Below, piece after piece: positions 11,094 through 23,400 of a stretch of DNA of 64,000 nt. Positions within the stretch are counted from its first letter, which is position 1; each line of letters opens with the position of its first letter. Source of the stretch: Ziziphus jujuba (lineage: Eukaryota > Streptophyta > Magnoliopsida > Rosales > Rhamnaceae). Where the stretch lies: assembly GCF_031755915.1 (NCBI RefSeq), contig NC_083381.1:198501-262500 (forward strand). The letters run 5' to 3'. The notes under the pieces were generated by a model. It was not told where the DNA came from, made no database searches, and was given only the letters and a program-made list of their open reading frames with translations. The position numbers were made by a program, and so were the translations under genes.

Positions 11094-14000
11094 ATTCTCC
11101 TCCTCCAACCACATTTCAAAAACTCAATGGTCATCCACCATCTAAACCAGCTATGTTTCTACACAGTCTCAACTTCTCTGGTGTGACAACATTTGTAAGC
11201 ATATTTGCTGGATTCTCTTTTGTGTGAATCTTCACCAACTTGAACAATTTATGCTCAGTCACATCGCATATCCAATGATAATGGATATCAATATGCTTTG
11301 CTCAACAATGATACAATGAGTTCTTGTTCAAATCCATAGCATTCTGGCTGTCACAATGTATCTTTTAGTCCTTCTACTTGATGCTCAGTTTATGGAGTAA
11401 ATGCTTTAACCACATCATCTCTTTACCGGCTTCTGTTGCAACAATGTATTATGCTTCTATCGTGGATAAAGCTACACAATTTTTCAAACATGACTGTCAT
11501 GACACAGCTCCTCCAGCAAAAGTGTAAATATAACTTAAAGTAGATTTCCTGCTATCAAGATCTTCTGCCATATCTGCATCTGTATATCCATGTAGAACTG
11601 GATCACCTCCTCCTTTTTAGGATTTGAAAGAAATCTGCTCATGGTACCAACTATATGAGCAATGTCCAGTCTAGTACACACCATTGCATACATTAGACTT
11701 CCCACCACTGAAGAATAAGACTCTGAAGCCATCTTCTCTATCTCTCCTTTGGATAAGGGGCACGATCTCTTACTCAACTTGAAATGGTTTGCTTATGGAA
11801 TGCTGACTGGTTTGGCATTCTCCATGCCAAATCTCTTTATCACTCATTCAACATACTTCTCTTAAGATAACCATAACTTATGATTCTTCTTATCTCAAGC
11901 TATTTGCATTCCTAAAATCTGTTGAACTGGTCCCAAATCCTTCATATCAAATGACTCGGAAAGTTCCATCTTTAGCTGGCTAAGTTTTATTGCATCTTAT
12001 CCAACGATCAACATGTTGTCGACATACAACAAAAGTGCAATGAATTTTCCATCTGGAAATTTTTGAATATAAAGACACTTGTCTGCATCCGTCTTTTGTA
12101 TCCTTGACTCACCATAAAAGAGTCAAACTTTTTGTACCACTGCGTAGGTGCTTGCTTGAGGCCATACAAGCTCTTCTTTAGTTTGTAAACGAGGTTCTCT
12201 TTCATTGAAACCTCAAAACATTTTGGCTACTCCATATAAATCTCCTCATGTAAATCACCATGAAGGAATGTTGTTTTCACATCCATCTCTTCAAGCTCTA
12301 GGTCTAGATAGGCTACTAAACAGAGAATAACTCGTATCGAAGTCATCTTTACCACTAGTGAGAAATCTCATCAAAATCAATTTCTTTCTTCTCAAGGAAA
12401 CCTTTGACGACCAATCAAGCTTTGTGCTTCACCATACGTTTGCTGCCATCTTTCTTGAGCATGAATACCCATTTGTTCTTCAGTACCTTCTTTCCCTTTG
12501 GAAGCTTAACCAACTTATAGGTATGGTTCTTCTACAAAGACTCCATCTTATCTTGCATTGCATGTAGCCAATTTTCTTTGCCTTGATGAGAATTATCTTC
12601 TTGGAAATTCTCTAGCTCCCCCTCTTGAATAAGCATAATATATTGAAATTTTGGATATCTCTTTGATGGAATACAACCTCATTCAGATCTTCGAAGAGGT
12701 GTACCATCATTTAACTGTTGTAATGGTCCTGCAGCTGCTGGGTGTTTGAGCATCTCCTTGCTCAATATCCTCTTCTCTCTTCTGTTCTGCTCATGGTAAT
12801 TCTTTATGCACCTCGTCATCATGTGTGGCGGGTTATGCTGGTGCAGGATCAGGAACAAAATCATGGGTACTGGTACTAGAATATTTCAACTACTTCTCAA
12901 TGTCTTCTATAGTCTGGTTTTCTTGGAATACTACAACCATGCTTCTGATAACCTTCTTTGCTTTTGGAAACCATAATCTGTATTTAACTTCTTCGTCTCC
13001 ATATCCAATAAAGATGCATGGACTAGTCCTTGCGTCAAGCTTCTGTCTAAGCTCTTTGGATACATGTGTAAAGGCTAAACATCCAAATACTCTTAAATGA
13101 AAGTATGAGGGATTCTTACCAGACCACACTTTTTTTGAAAATTCAAAATTTAATGGTACTTATGGCGATCTGTTAATCAAATAGCAGGTGACATGAACAG
13201 CTTTTCCCTAGAATGACTTTGTTAGCTTAGCCATACTGATCATATTTCTAACCTTCTCCATACTTGTCTAGTTCATTTTCTCAGTTACACCATTATGTTG
13301 TGGGGTGTGAGGGATCATCTTCTCATGCTGAATGCCTTGTTCTCTAAAGTAGGCATTAAATTCTCGAGTAGTATACTCACCTCCATTGTCTGAGCGAAGA
13401 CACTTCAGCGTCTTTCTTGTTTCACACTCTACCATGGCATGAAACTTTTTGAATTGATCTAAAATTTGATCTTTCATCTTTAGAAAATAAACCCACACCT
13501 TTCGAGAATCATCATCTATAAAGGTCAGGAAATATCTATTGCTCCCTAGAGATTCCTCTTCCAAAGGTCCACAAACATCATAATGCACTAGACTATGCAG
13601 TTCTGATCTTCTGGTTAAAGAGGATTTAAATGAGACTCTGTGTTGCTTACCATACAAACAATGATTATAAGGATCTAGCACAGCATCCTTGGAAATATTG
13701 ATAAGCTTTTTATTCATCAAGATAGATAATCTTTTCTCACTCATGTAACCGAGTCTTTAGTGCCATAGATTTTGAGATACCTCTCGAATGGTAATGTTAA
13801 GGCTATTTGCACAAATTTTCACATGAGTCTAGTAAAGTGCTCCACAAATATGTCCTCGAGCGACAACCATAGCTCCTTTTGTCATTTTCCATGTACCATT
13901 ATAAAAGTGGTTGTCGAAGCCTTCCTTATCAAAGGCTATTCCTGAAAGCAGATTGAGCCAAAGGTCTGGAACATGTCGGACATTCTTCGAAATAATTATA

Positions 14001-15060
14001 TGTCCAACGTTGATCTTTATCTGTACATCACCGGTTCCAATGATCTTAGCGAAACTGTCATTTTCCATCTTCACTGTGCCAAAGTCTCCTGCTTTATATG
14101 TTTTGAAAAACTCTATGTGTGGAGTAATGTGGTAGGATGCTGTAGTACCAACTACCCACTCGACTTCTTGGCTTGAAGTGTGAAGGCATGATTCTTCATG
14201 TGTGGAACAATATACCACTTCTCCTCTGACAGTGACTAAAGTTTTACCATCTTTCTTTAACAGATTGCTTTTTTGTCTTTCTCTCGTAGCATCTTCCGAC
14301 AGTACTTCTTCAAGTGTTCTTCTTGGCCACAATAATGACACTTATATGCTGGCTTTCTTCCATCTGTGGATCTACCTCTGCTCTGGCTCCTGCCTCTCCC
14401 CCTATTATGAGTACCTTCTTGCTGTCTCTCCATTTTCTTTGTGATAAGGGCATATGTTTGATCATTGCTAATGCCCTTTCTCCTGACCTTCTCATTAAAT
14501 GGGGCATCTGTCACCATAGCCATGGTAAGTTTGTCGTTAGGGGCTAAATTGTTGAGAGAGACTGCTAGTGTCTCCTAGTTGTCTGGAAGAGAGCTCGTAA
14601 GTAAAAGTGCTTGTTCCTCATCCCTTAGTTGTAACTCCACCGCAGACAATTGGTTTACCAAGCTCTGAAGCATACTGGTATGCTCGACTACAGAAGTTCC
14701 ATTCTTCAACTTCAAATTCACCAAACGCCTCATCAACAAGGCTTTATTCTGAGCAGTCTTGGCTTGGTATATGTCCTCCAATTTCTTTCAAAGGGTGTAT
14801 GCATTTATCTCCTATGCAACATGATGGAAGACACTATGGTCAATCTATTGTCAGATTTGACCAGTCGTTTTTCTGCTCATCTTCTTCCATTCTGCTTCTT
14901 TGGTGGGATAAGGATTCATTCCTTCAACATCCAAGGGGACAAATAAGTCCTTGTAATTTATAAGATCTTCCACTCGATGTCTCCAAAGTGCATAGTTGGT
15001 GGCAATAGGCTTGATCATAGCTCCCGAGTATGACTCGTCTATTGATATCTTGTCCTGCAA
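11094..15060 (-). pseudogene. Copia gag-pol polyprotein, multiply broken
   Basis: Minus-strand reading gives, from the right: gag (about 15060-14260) with a gag-like NYALWRHRVEDLI stretch and a zinc knuckle CHYCGQEEHLKKYC near 14320; protease (about 14180-14100) where the usual catalytic Asp is Gly (WVVGTTASYH); integrase (about 13745-13130) with VHYDVCGP, LRSDNGGEYT and NGVTEKMN supplying the D-D-E positions; RT (about 12700-12000) with LKKSLYGLKQAP, and YVDN instead of the catalytic YVDD near 12020; RNase H side (11780-11535) with VVGSLMYAMVCTRLDIAH. This order and wording match the Tork/TNT1 lineage. Many stops and frameshifts separate the pieces. Both the protease and the RT active sites are substituted, so the copy cannot supply enzymes. 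Confidence 0.9.
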
Positions 15061-15555
15061 AAAATTGGAGCTAAGTTTGGTAAAAAGTCCACAAATGTGT
15101 TTGAAAGGTCAAAAACATTCAGTTTGTTTCCTTTTGGGTTAAAATCTGAATCTCCACAAGTTAGGGTCAAAGTACAGTTTCCAAAAGTTCTAGGTGAAGC
15201 TGCAAATATCAAAACTTCTAGGACAACCTGTAAATACCAGATCAAAATGACTGGCGGTAGATGATGTGGTAGATACTAGGTCAAAGTACATGGTAGATGA
15301 CATGTCAGGGTGATGCAGCACGGCTCGGCTCAGGGACTGGGTTTGCAGAGCGACTGGTAGCTCAGCTTGGCTTGGGGGCACAGCTTATGGCCCGACTAGG
15401 CTTGGAGGGGGCATGGACAGTGCGTGTGCATTGAGCGACACGTGAAAACTTGCATAAAAATTTGACCCGTGCATGTGGCTCAACGGGATCTACCTCCTGG
15501 TATGCTTAAATCATTTGTTTGAGCTTTTGGACGGTGAACCCTATTTCTAAACCAG
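15061..15555 (-). other. Copia 5' leader
   Basis: Sequence between the PBS and the start of gag. Short open frames here have no recognisable domain and are not considered genes. Confidence 0.6.
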
Positions 15556-15567
15556 GCTTTGATACCA
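15556..15567 (-). other. Copia primer-binding site (initiator tRNA-Met type)
   Basis: On the minus strand TGGTATCAAAGC lies two bases inside the 5' LTR. It matches the usual initiator tRNA-Met site TGGTATCAGAGC except for one base. Confidence 0.85.
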
Positions 15568-15569
15568 CT

Positions 15570-15854
15570 TGTTGTGATCCTTTGATCATGAAAAAACACA
15601 CAAAACAAACACAAAAACAAAGAGAGACAAAAAAGCACAAAAATTGAGAAGAAAAAGAAGTATTATTTGCTATGAAATTTATATACAAAAAAACTTCTCT
15701 AAAACTCTCTCTTTGAGTCTGAAAAGCCTGTGTTATCTTTATTATGTATTATGTATGATATAAGATTGAAATTCAGCATCTATTTATAATGCTCTCCAGG
15801 GTTTAAAAAACCCTAATGGGTCGGGTTTTAGGAGAAAAGGGCTGGACCCCCACA
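15570..15854 (-). repeat. Copia 5' LTR
   Basis: 285 bp, same ends as the left LTR. It should contain the promoter of the element; on the minus strand a TATAAATAGATGC-type box lies near 15778-15790. Confidence 0.88.
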
Positions 15855-15859
15855 TAGAA

Positions 15860-16670
15860 TTGTAAGTACCTCCCCTACTGTTATTTTTTTATTGTTAAAA
15901 CTAACAGACGAGGGGCATTTTGATCTTTTTACAATATCAAAAAATTGATCCAAACTAATTTACATTATTTTTTCTCATTATTATATAAATATTTATGTAT
16001 TTCTCTCTCCTCATGTTTCTTCTTTCTTCTCCTTCCTCTAATCTTTGCTTCATACTTTGTGATTTCCATTTCTTTCTTCACCAACACTTCTTCTTTCAAG
16101 TACAAAAAAAAAAATAAAAAAAATAAATTAAAATTCCTTCATCTACTAACCAAAACACAAGAAAAGAAAAAAGAAAAAAAAAATAGCTACTAGCTTTGAT
16201 TTTGGTGATTGTTGATCCTCCATTATTGATTAAATTATGCTCTCTCTCTCTCTCAAACAAAGCAAACTAAAGGAGATAATTAACATAACCATAAGCAAAC
16301 ATATATTTTAACAAAAATACAAAATGCATAACCATTAGACCTTGGACAAACAATTATAGCCAATTACCTAAAAAAAATATAAAAAAAATTTCCAATACTG
16401 CTTCCAAATGTAGAATATATATCATTCACTTCTTTTGTCTTTGACTATTTTTCTTTTTCCTTTTTTTTTTTTTGTTTTTTTTTTTTGGTAAATCTCTTGT
16501 CCTTGACCAATTAGTTGAAAATTTTGATTTGGATATACACTGGTAAATATGTGAAAACTCAAGAAAGTTTTTTTTAAACAAATAAAATAAAGTAAAAAAT
16601 TGTAAAAAGTGGCACATACTTGATTTCACCAATCTCATCCATGAAAAAGAAAAAAAGCATTTAATTTTAG
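15860..16670. other. AT-rich spacer
   Basis: Contains pyrimidine-rich and poly-A stretches (about 15960-16200) and a T-rich run near 16450-16490. Open frames here are low-complexity. No gene recognised. Confidence 0.5.
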
Positions 16671-17028
16671 TGTCTATTTGGTAGAGCTTTTTTTTTAGGT
16701 TAAAAGCTCTACTTAAAGGCCAAAAACTCTTTTGTTAAAAAATAAAGATGTTTGGCAAGAGTCAATAAGCACTTGTTGACCAAAAAACAGCATTTTTTAA
16801 ATTGTTTTAGAGAAGCTTAAATTTTGTGTTTTTCTAAAAAACTTTTTTTTTTAAACTTATATGGAAACCAAATAAACATTTAATGAAGCTTAATGAGCAT
16901 TTAATGTAGCTTTTTTATTTACAACCAAACACATATTATCTTTTTAATACAAATTATTTTTTAAAAAGATCTATTATACAAAATTCTACAGGCTCAAGTT
17001 CTACTTTCATCAGCTATACCAAATAGAC
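16671..17028 (+). mobile_element. Candidate hAT-like MITE
   Basis: The left end TGTCTATTTGGTAGAGCT (from 16671) and the reverse complement of the right end GTCTATTTGGTATAGCT (17012-17028) form imperfect terminal inverted repeats of about 17 bp around an AT-rich non-coding core. Ends of the GTCTATTTGGTA type are common among plant hAT MITEs. A convincing 8-bp target-site duplication was not found, so the ends may be off by a few bases. Confidence 0.5.
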
Positions 17029-17741
17029 CTTTAATCTATTTTACTTTAAAGCTTTTGATCCACACATGTTTCACATATGCAGCAAGTGATCCACAAATAA
17101 AAATCCATTTAATTTTGAATTTGCACACTATTTAAAAATCCACCACGTAGCAAAAAAGTAAAAGCTCATTCAATTCTTTAATTAATATTTCCTAAATCAC
17201 TAAAATGTCCCACACCCTAATTAAGTAAAAATATTCCACATAATAATTGATTTTTGTCCTCTACTATTATTCATGAACAAGAAACTCCCATACAACATTT
17301 GGACTTTCCTTTCTTTCGACCAAAAATAAATTTTCCCACACAATAAATGATAAATATCTTATCCATTCATTTTACTCAAGTAACAAACACCTATCACACT
17401 TTATGTATATATATGACCGAATAATTTGAGGTTAATGGTCCAAAAATTTCTTCTAATTGGGTTGAAGTTACTTTGAAATCATGGTCATTATAATTTTAAT
17501 TTTCCTTTGATTGGCGTTATGATATTTTTTTTCTTAATTTAAAATCTTAATTCCTCCACTAAACCAAAAATTTTCCTTTAGGTCAACCATTTGTATTAAC
17601 AACCCAAAAGCCTTCTTCCTATATGACCAAAATCTACTATAAGGTGAACATTTTAATGTCCATGGCCAAGAATTTCATCCTTCAGACCAATATTTTGGCC
17701 AAAGAATTTGCAAAGAACTCATTAATAGATATTTTTGCAGA
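17029..17741. other. AT-rich spacer
   Basis: No gene, repeat pair or RNA recognised. Confidence 0.5.
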
Positions 17742-17974
17742 TCATGGCTCCTAAAACTTCTCAAAAAAATTCAAAAATTCTAAACAAATGAAGATTATCT
17801 TCAAACCTAATTGGCCTAGGTCTTTTGCAGATGACATGAAGCTTGCAATTATCAATTCTCTTGAAGATATATCCAACTAACCTTTAACTCTTAGCGGTAA
17901 AGAAAAAAGAGAATATTTTCTTGGTCCAAGATTATTGAAGACTATCTCAAATGAACTCAAATCTATTTACAACG
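17742..17974 (+). pseudogene. Decayed coding unit of unknown class, piece 1
   Basis: Fragmentary reading such as KIIFKPNWPRSFADDMKLAI near 17790-17850 and LLKTISNELKSIYN near 17930-17970. The sequence appears to continue at 27386 once the solo LTR and its target duplication (CAACG/CAATG) are removed; the next readable stretch is LLNFLMDTWHERPKIHF. Stops and frame changes are frequent. I do not recognise the family; a retroelement-type protein is one guess. See the pieces at 27391-28353 and 31903-32987. Confidence 0.35.
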
Positions 17975-18151
17975 TGATGAAAATCTGCTCATGCCCGCAC
18001 AACCGACAACCTGCTGGGGTGTTAACCCGATACGGATGAAGACTGGGCCAATCACTAAAGCTTAAGCCAAGAGATTTAAGGATAAACTGGATGATTTTAT
18101 ACAGGGAGTAATTAATTCTTAAAAGGCTTGTCAATACCTAAAGATACAAAG
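17975..18151 (+). repeat. Solo LTR S1, left part (interrupted by E1)
   Basis: Starts TGATGAAAATCTGC and matches the 5' part of the CRM-like LTRs elsewhere in the window, such as 56991-57167. It is broken after base 18151 by insertion of E1 and resumes at 26429. The pentamer before it, CAACG (17970-17974), pairs with CAATG (27386-27390) after its other end, a target duplication with one change. No PBS follows the right end, so this is a solo LTR of about 1134 bp. Confidence 0.88.
18147..18151 (+). other. E1 target-site duplication, left copy
   Basis: CAAAG directly before the 5' LTR, repeated exactly at 26424-26428 after the 3' LTR. A 5-bp duplication is standard for Ty3/gypsy integrase. Confidence 0.95.
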
Positions 18152-19293
18152 TGACGCGAATCCACCCGAGACTGCTCGACCAACAACCCGCTGGGGTGCT
18201 GACCCAATACAAATGAAGGTGGGACCGATCACTAGGGCCCAAGCCAAGAGGTTCAAGGACAATATTGCTGTCTTCATACAAGGAATAAGTCATAGCCAAG
18301 AGGGGTTGGCCACATCTAAAGAACCAAGGCCTGTTTTACTCATACAAGCAATAGAAGCCAAAACAGGGCCGGGTGACGTTTTTGGTGCTAATAAGGAGGC
18401 CGGGTTGTATGAATTGGAAGCCCATCTTTATGGGATCAATTCATATGGAGGATGAGTCATAGAAACCAGCCAAAGCAGCTTCAAAGCCGACCAACAAGGT
18501 GGTTTGCGCACAAGGAGAAGGAAAGGGCCGGATTTGCTGTATTCTCCGCGGGTTTTACTGTATTTTACTGTATTGACCTTTTTTCATACTTCCAAGCAAG
18601 GGCAACGTGGGGAACTTCACAATAAGCTTATTTGGCATCCTACAAAGCATATTGAAGCTGATTTGGAGATCAATTTGGTCAAAGAATAGTCAAAGTCAAA
18701 TTAGTCAAAAAGCTAGTATTTTAGTTTCCTAATTTTATTCTACTTTTTGTTTTAGGAAACTACCTTTACTTTTTAAGTTTTATTTTCTGGATAAATAAGT
18801 TTAGGAAAGTTTTTATTTTATTATTTTCATTGTAAATTAATTAATTCCTAAATTCAAAATAAAGGAATTAATTAATCCAAATTAGTTTAGGATTAGGAAA
18901 GTTTCGGCCAAGGTAGGATTCTCCATTGTGTGGCCGGTTTTTCCTAGGGTTTTTAGGGTTTATGTTGTTTCTTTCAAAGCCTATTTAAAGGCTTATTTTT
19001 CATTAATAAGAAAACTTTAAAACTTTAAACTTTGATTTGATTAAGAAAATACTTGTGAGATTAATTATCTCTTTGTTCTTTGAGAACACCTAAAACACCA
19101 TTAGAGAATTGGTTGTTTTAGCTTGACTTATCAATAGGTTTTCCATCCCCTATTGTGGCGTCTACATTATACCAAGGTTTCTAACCACAGGTTGGTTAGG
19201 GGTTGAGGTCCATTCCATTAGAACTTGAACTTAATTAAAGATCCGGGCTAATATAATACGGGTTTAGGAGCAGGTCGTCCTAGGTTCGTATCA
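18152..19293 (+). repeat. E1 5' LTR
   Basis: Begins TGACGCGAATCC and ends GGTTCGTATCA. Bases 18152-18455 duplicate the codons for the C-terminus of pol that are used from the 3' LTR. The usual promoter and start of transcription should lie near 18980-19020. Confidence 0.96.
18982..18988 (+). promoter_or_regulatory. Putative TATA box in the 5' LTR
   Basis: TATTTAA within CCTATTTAAAGGC is conserved in every related LTR in the window (for example near 27090, 43200 and 57823 in plus orientation). Its place in the last third of the LTR suits the U3/R boundary. No mapped transcription start is available. Confidence 0.5.
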
Positions 19294-19295
19294 TT

Positions 19296-19307
19296 TGGTA
19301 TCAGAGC
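19296..19307 (+). other. E1 primer-binding site
   Basis: TGGTATCAGAGC, two bases after the 5' LTR, is complementary to the 3' end of plant initiator tRNA-Met, the usual primer for minus-strand synthesis in this group. Confidence 0.95.
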
Positions 19308-20484
19308 TAAGTTTTGTTCAGGTTTGATCTATCTTTATTTGCTTTATTTGTTTTTGTGTTATTCTGCAATTTTAGCATTAGGTTAAGGTTGCATCTGTTC
19401 CATACACGTTCAGCATATCTTTAAAAAAAAAAAATAAAAAAAATTCATTCCTAGTTGAATTAGGTTTCCTAGTTTTATCGTATTTTTGTTTCCTAATTTG
19501 TTGGTTGTCTTTTATCATTGTTCTTGATAATTTTGGTTTTTGTTGATTTTTCTTTGCTGTTTTAGTCTTAAATATTTGCATTCATATATTCAAAAAAAAA
19601 AAAAAAAAAAACAGGAAAAAAAAAAAGTTTGCGGCAACATTTAAAAAAAAAAAAACTGCACATTTTGTTTATTTGGAGGTCACGGGTTTGGTGTTTGTTT
19701 TGGAGTTGGAATTGCAATTTTGGTAATTATTCTTGCTACTGCAGTTGTTTATGTTCTGTGAGTGAAAAAAAAAAAAAAAAAAAAAGGTAAAGCCGAATAT
19801 AAAAAAAAAAAAAAAATTTTTAAAAAAAAAAAAGAAGAAAAAATATTTCGGTTTGTTGGAGTTTGATTTGTTCGCTGGAAATTTGTTGGAGCTGCTGGTT
19901 TTTTATTATTTATTCAATATTTGAGTTGCTGGAGAATTATTTTTTGCTGCTGGATATTTGGATTTTGGGTGCTTAAATTTTTTGGATTAAAATTAGTTAA
20001 AGGAATTGATACAAAACTTGAATTACAAGAACAACAACCAACAGTTTTCTTTATTTTTGTTCTCTTTGATTCTTGTTCGTATTTGAATTTCTTTTTCTGG
20101 AATTTTATTCTTGAACTCATAATCTACTACCATCTGGTGCAGTTTTCAAAAATTCCAACGTTTTCCCATTATTTTGCGTTTTCTTGTCTAGAAAGCCGAA
20201 AAATTAGGATTTGTTGGATTCTTTCGGTATTGCCTACTTTTTGCTTCTGTTTTGTTGATAAGTTTAATTAAAACATACTAGTGATCTAATTGCTGTTTGT
20301 GGGTGTTTTAATTAGAACTTTGAGATAATTCATTGAGTGGAAAAAGGCAAGAGTGTGTGAGCTTAAAAGAGGGTAAAAGTCGAAACTAGTGTGCAAACAC
20401 GAGTGTTGCGACCTTGTGTGAGTGAAACACGTGAGGGAGTGAATATTGTGAGGATTTATTTTATTTTTGCAGTATTTTACTAAT
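19308..20484 (+). other. E1 5' leader
   Basis: About 1.2 kb rich in A runs (19420-19440, 19592-19630, 19770-19830) with no conserved frame. Shared with the leaders of E2 (53493-54664) and E3 (39111-40396). It should carry packaging and dimerisation signals, which cannot be located by eye. Confidence 0.7.
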
Positions 20485-23400
20485 ATGGCAGATTCTAGAA
20501 TAAGAAGAGGAGATCCACCCTTGAGGATCAATGAGGAAGAGTCCGTAGCATTTCATGGCGATGACCGAGCTACCGGAAGTGGAGATCAAGTGGACTTGGG
20601 AACTATTTTGGAATCAATACAGCGGATGAGTGCTCAATTTGAGCATGTAAATCAAAGAGTGGGAAGATTAGAAGCCTCACAAGGAAGGCCGAATACAAGA
20701 AATAGGCAAGAATTCCATGGAGGACGAGGCCGAGGACGAGAAGGTCGCGAGAGGCCGAGAGAGGAATTTGATGAGGAGCCATTGGACGGTGACTTTGAGG
20801 AAGGTATGGACGAAACCTTTGCTGTCCAAGATAGAGCTGGCCGTGGGAGATATAGGAGGGAGGATACAGATGAAGATTTGGGAAATATGAAGGTTAATAT
20901 CCCACCTTTTATGGGTAAAAGTGATCCTGAAGCTTATTTGGAGTGGGAAGAGAAAATGGAGATGATTTTTGACTGCCACAACTATTCGGAAGGTAAGAAG
21001 GTGAAGATGGCAGCAATGGAGTTTGGCCATTATGCACTCCAATGGTGGATAAATGAGCAAAGCACCCGAAGGAGGGTTGGTGAAGACTTAATTACAACAT
21101 GGCGACAAATGAAAGGAGTCATGAGGAAGCGGTTTGTGCCATCCCATTACCAAAGGTTGCTGCATCAAAGGCTTCAATCTTTGTCTCAAGGGAGTAGGTC
21201 CGTGGAGGATTATTACAAAGAGATGGAGATGCTAATGATGAGGTTAAACATGAGGGAGGATAGAGAGGCAACAATGGCAAGATTTCTTGGAGGGTTAAAC
21301 CGTGACATTGCCAACCAACTTGAATTACAACAATACTTGGAATTGGAGGAGATGTTGCATGTAGCCATTAAGCTTGAGAACCAATTCAAGAGAAGGGGTG
21401 TTAGTACACGGTTTGGAGGAGTTTCTAGCAGTGGAAGGACAAGTTCAAGTGGCTGGAAAAACAATTCCACTTATGAGAACAAGTTGAGGCCGAAATTAGG
21501 AGAAGAATCAACCAACCGGCCAAGAAGGGAGGTCAAGACCGAATCTGTCCAAGCACTTAGAGGTGAGATAAAATCTGATCCTAAACCTCAAAAATCTAGA
21601 GAAATAATTTGTTTTAAGTGCCAAGGAAGAGGACACATATCCAGCCAATGCCCAAATAGAAGAATCATGGTATTAAAGGGTGATGGTGAGCTGGAATCCG
21701 CAAGTGAAGAAAGTGGAGCTGAAACCGAGCAAGAGGAGGATCGCAATGAAGATGAATCCGAACCTGTGGATACATCTAATGTCGAGTTGAGCTTGGTTTC
21801 AAGGAGAGTACTTGCTGTCTACAAGGATGAAGAGCAGATACAAAGAGAAAACATCTTCCACACTCGCTGCGAAATACAAGGTAAAATTTGTAGCATGATT
21901 ATAGATAGTGGGAGTTGTACTAATGTGATAAGTAATCTTGTAGTTGATAAATTAGGCTTGAAAACAATTAAACATCCAGAACCTTATAGATTACAATGGC
22001 TTAATGATAGTGGTGAGATGAAAGTAAACAAACAAGCCAAAGTAAAATTCAATATAGGTAGATATGAGGATGTAGTTTTATGTGATATTGTGCCTATGAT
22101 TGCCGGACATATACTATTAGGTAGACCATGGCAATTTGATAAAGATGCTACTCATTTTGGTCGAGAAAATAGTATTGTTTTCAGGTTTAAAGGGAAGAAG
22201 ATCAAGCTGGAACCATTATCTCCTAAAGAGGTTTACAAAGATCAATTACAAATGCAACAAAGGAGAGAAGCCGAGAAGCTCAAAGAAAAAGCAAGTATGG
22301 CACCAATGGCCTCACCATCCATTCAAGAAGGTAAGGTTGAGGTTGCTGACCAAGGTAAGGTTTCTAAGGTTCATATTGAGTGGAAAGACCAAGGAAAAGC
22401 CGAGAGAGAGGTGAGGAAAGAGAACAAACCCGAGAGCATACAAAATCCGGAAATTTCCGCCAATGAGAGCCAAACCGAGGGAAGAAAAAGAAAAGAAAGA
22501 AAAGAGAGGAAAAACCAGAATTTTTATTTGAGTTTAGGGGATATTAACAAGGTTATTGAGTGTAAGAAACCTTTGCTGGTCATGCTTTACAAAGAAAATT
22601 ATTTAAATGATCAAACTAACTTTGAAGAACTTGAATTGCCAAGTTCAATGATTTCTCTTTTGAAGGAATTTGGAGATGTCTTCCCAAATGAGATTCCAAG
22701 TGGTTTACCACCTATTCGAGGGATAGAACATCAAATTGACTTTGTTCCGGGGGCTGCCATACCAAATAGACCAGCTTATAGGAGCAATCCCGAAGAAACA
22801 AAGGAGCTGCAAAAACAGGTAAGTGATTTGCTTGATAAAGGATATATTCGTGAGAGTTTAAGTCCATGTGCTGTTCCTGTTTTGTTGGTACCTAAAAAGG
22901 ATGGTTCTTGGAGAATGTGTGTTGATTGTAGGGCTATAAATAATATTACCATCAAATATAGACATCCCATTCCTAGATTAGATGATATGCTTGATGAATT
23001 GCATGGTGCTTGCATGTTTACAAAAATTGATCTTAGGAGTGGTTATCACCAAATTAGGATGAAAGAAGGTGATGAATGGAAAACCGCATTCAAAACTAAA
23101 TATGGGCTGTATGAATGGTTAGTTATGCCTTTTGGATTATCTAATGCACCTAGTACTTTCATGAGGCTTATGAATCATGTAATGCGTCCATTTATTGGTA
23201 AATTTGTGGTTGTTTATTTTGATGACATTTTAATATATAGCCGAAATTTGGATGACCATGTGGATCAACTTAGGCAAGTTTTGCAAGTTCTTAGAAAGGA
23301 AAGATTATTTTCTAACATTAAAAAATGTGACTTTTGCAAAGAAGAACTTGTATTTCTAGGTTTTGTAGTAAGTGCTGCAGGAATCAAAGTTGACCAAGCT

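Larger units (their letters stand above)
10809..15854 (-). mobile_element. Ty1/copia retrotransposon, Tork/TNT1-like, complete but inactive
   Basis: A 5046-bp element on the minus strand bounded by two 285-bp LTRs (10809-11093 and 15570-15854). On the minus strand the LTRs begin TGTGGGGGTCC and end ACAACA. A PBS-like site lies inside the right LTR and a purine tract inside the left LTR. Flanking pentamers are GAGAA (10804-10808) and TAGAA (15855-15859), a 4/5 match fitting a decayed 5-bp duplication. The gene order gag-PR-IN-RT-RH is copia order. The LTRs differ at about thirty positions by eye and every domain carries stops or frameshifts, so the insertion is old. Confidence 0.9.

Noticed and set aside
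13911..14444. Plus-strand frames of 67-80 codons
   Set aside because: Shadows of the minus-strand copia gag and protease.
18504..18689. 61-codon frame (MRTRRRKGPDLLYSP), repeated identically at 25634-25819
   Set aside because: Identity follows from the LTR pair of E1. It lies between the pol tail and the promoter region with no family support, so conservation here is not evidence of coding.
20467..20484. Upstream start for E1 gag at a TTG
   Set aside because: TTG is an unlikely initiator here; ATG 20485 is matched by the start of gag in E2.
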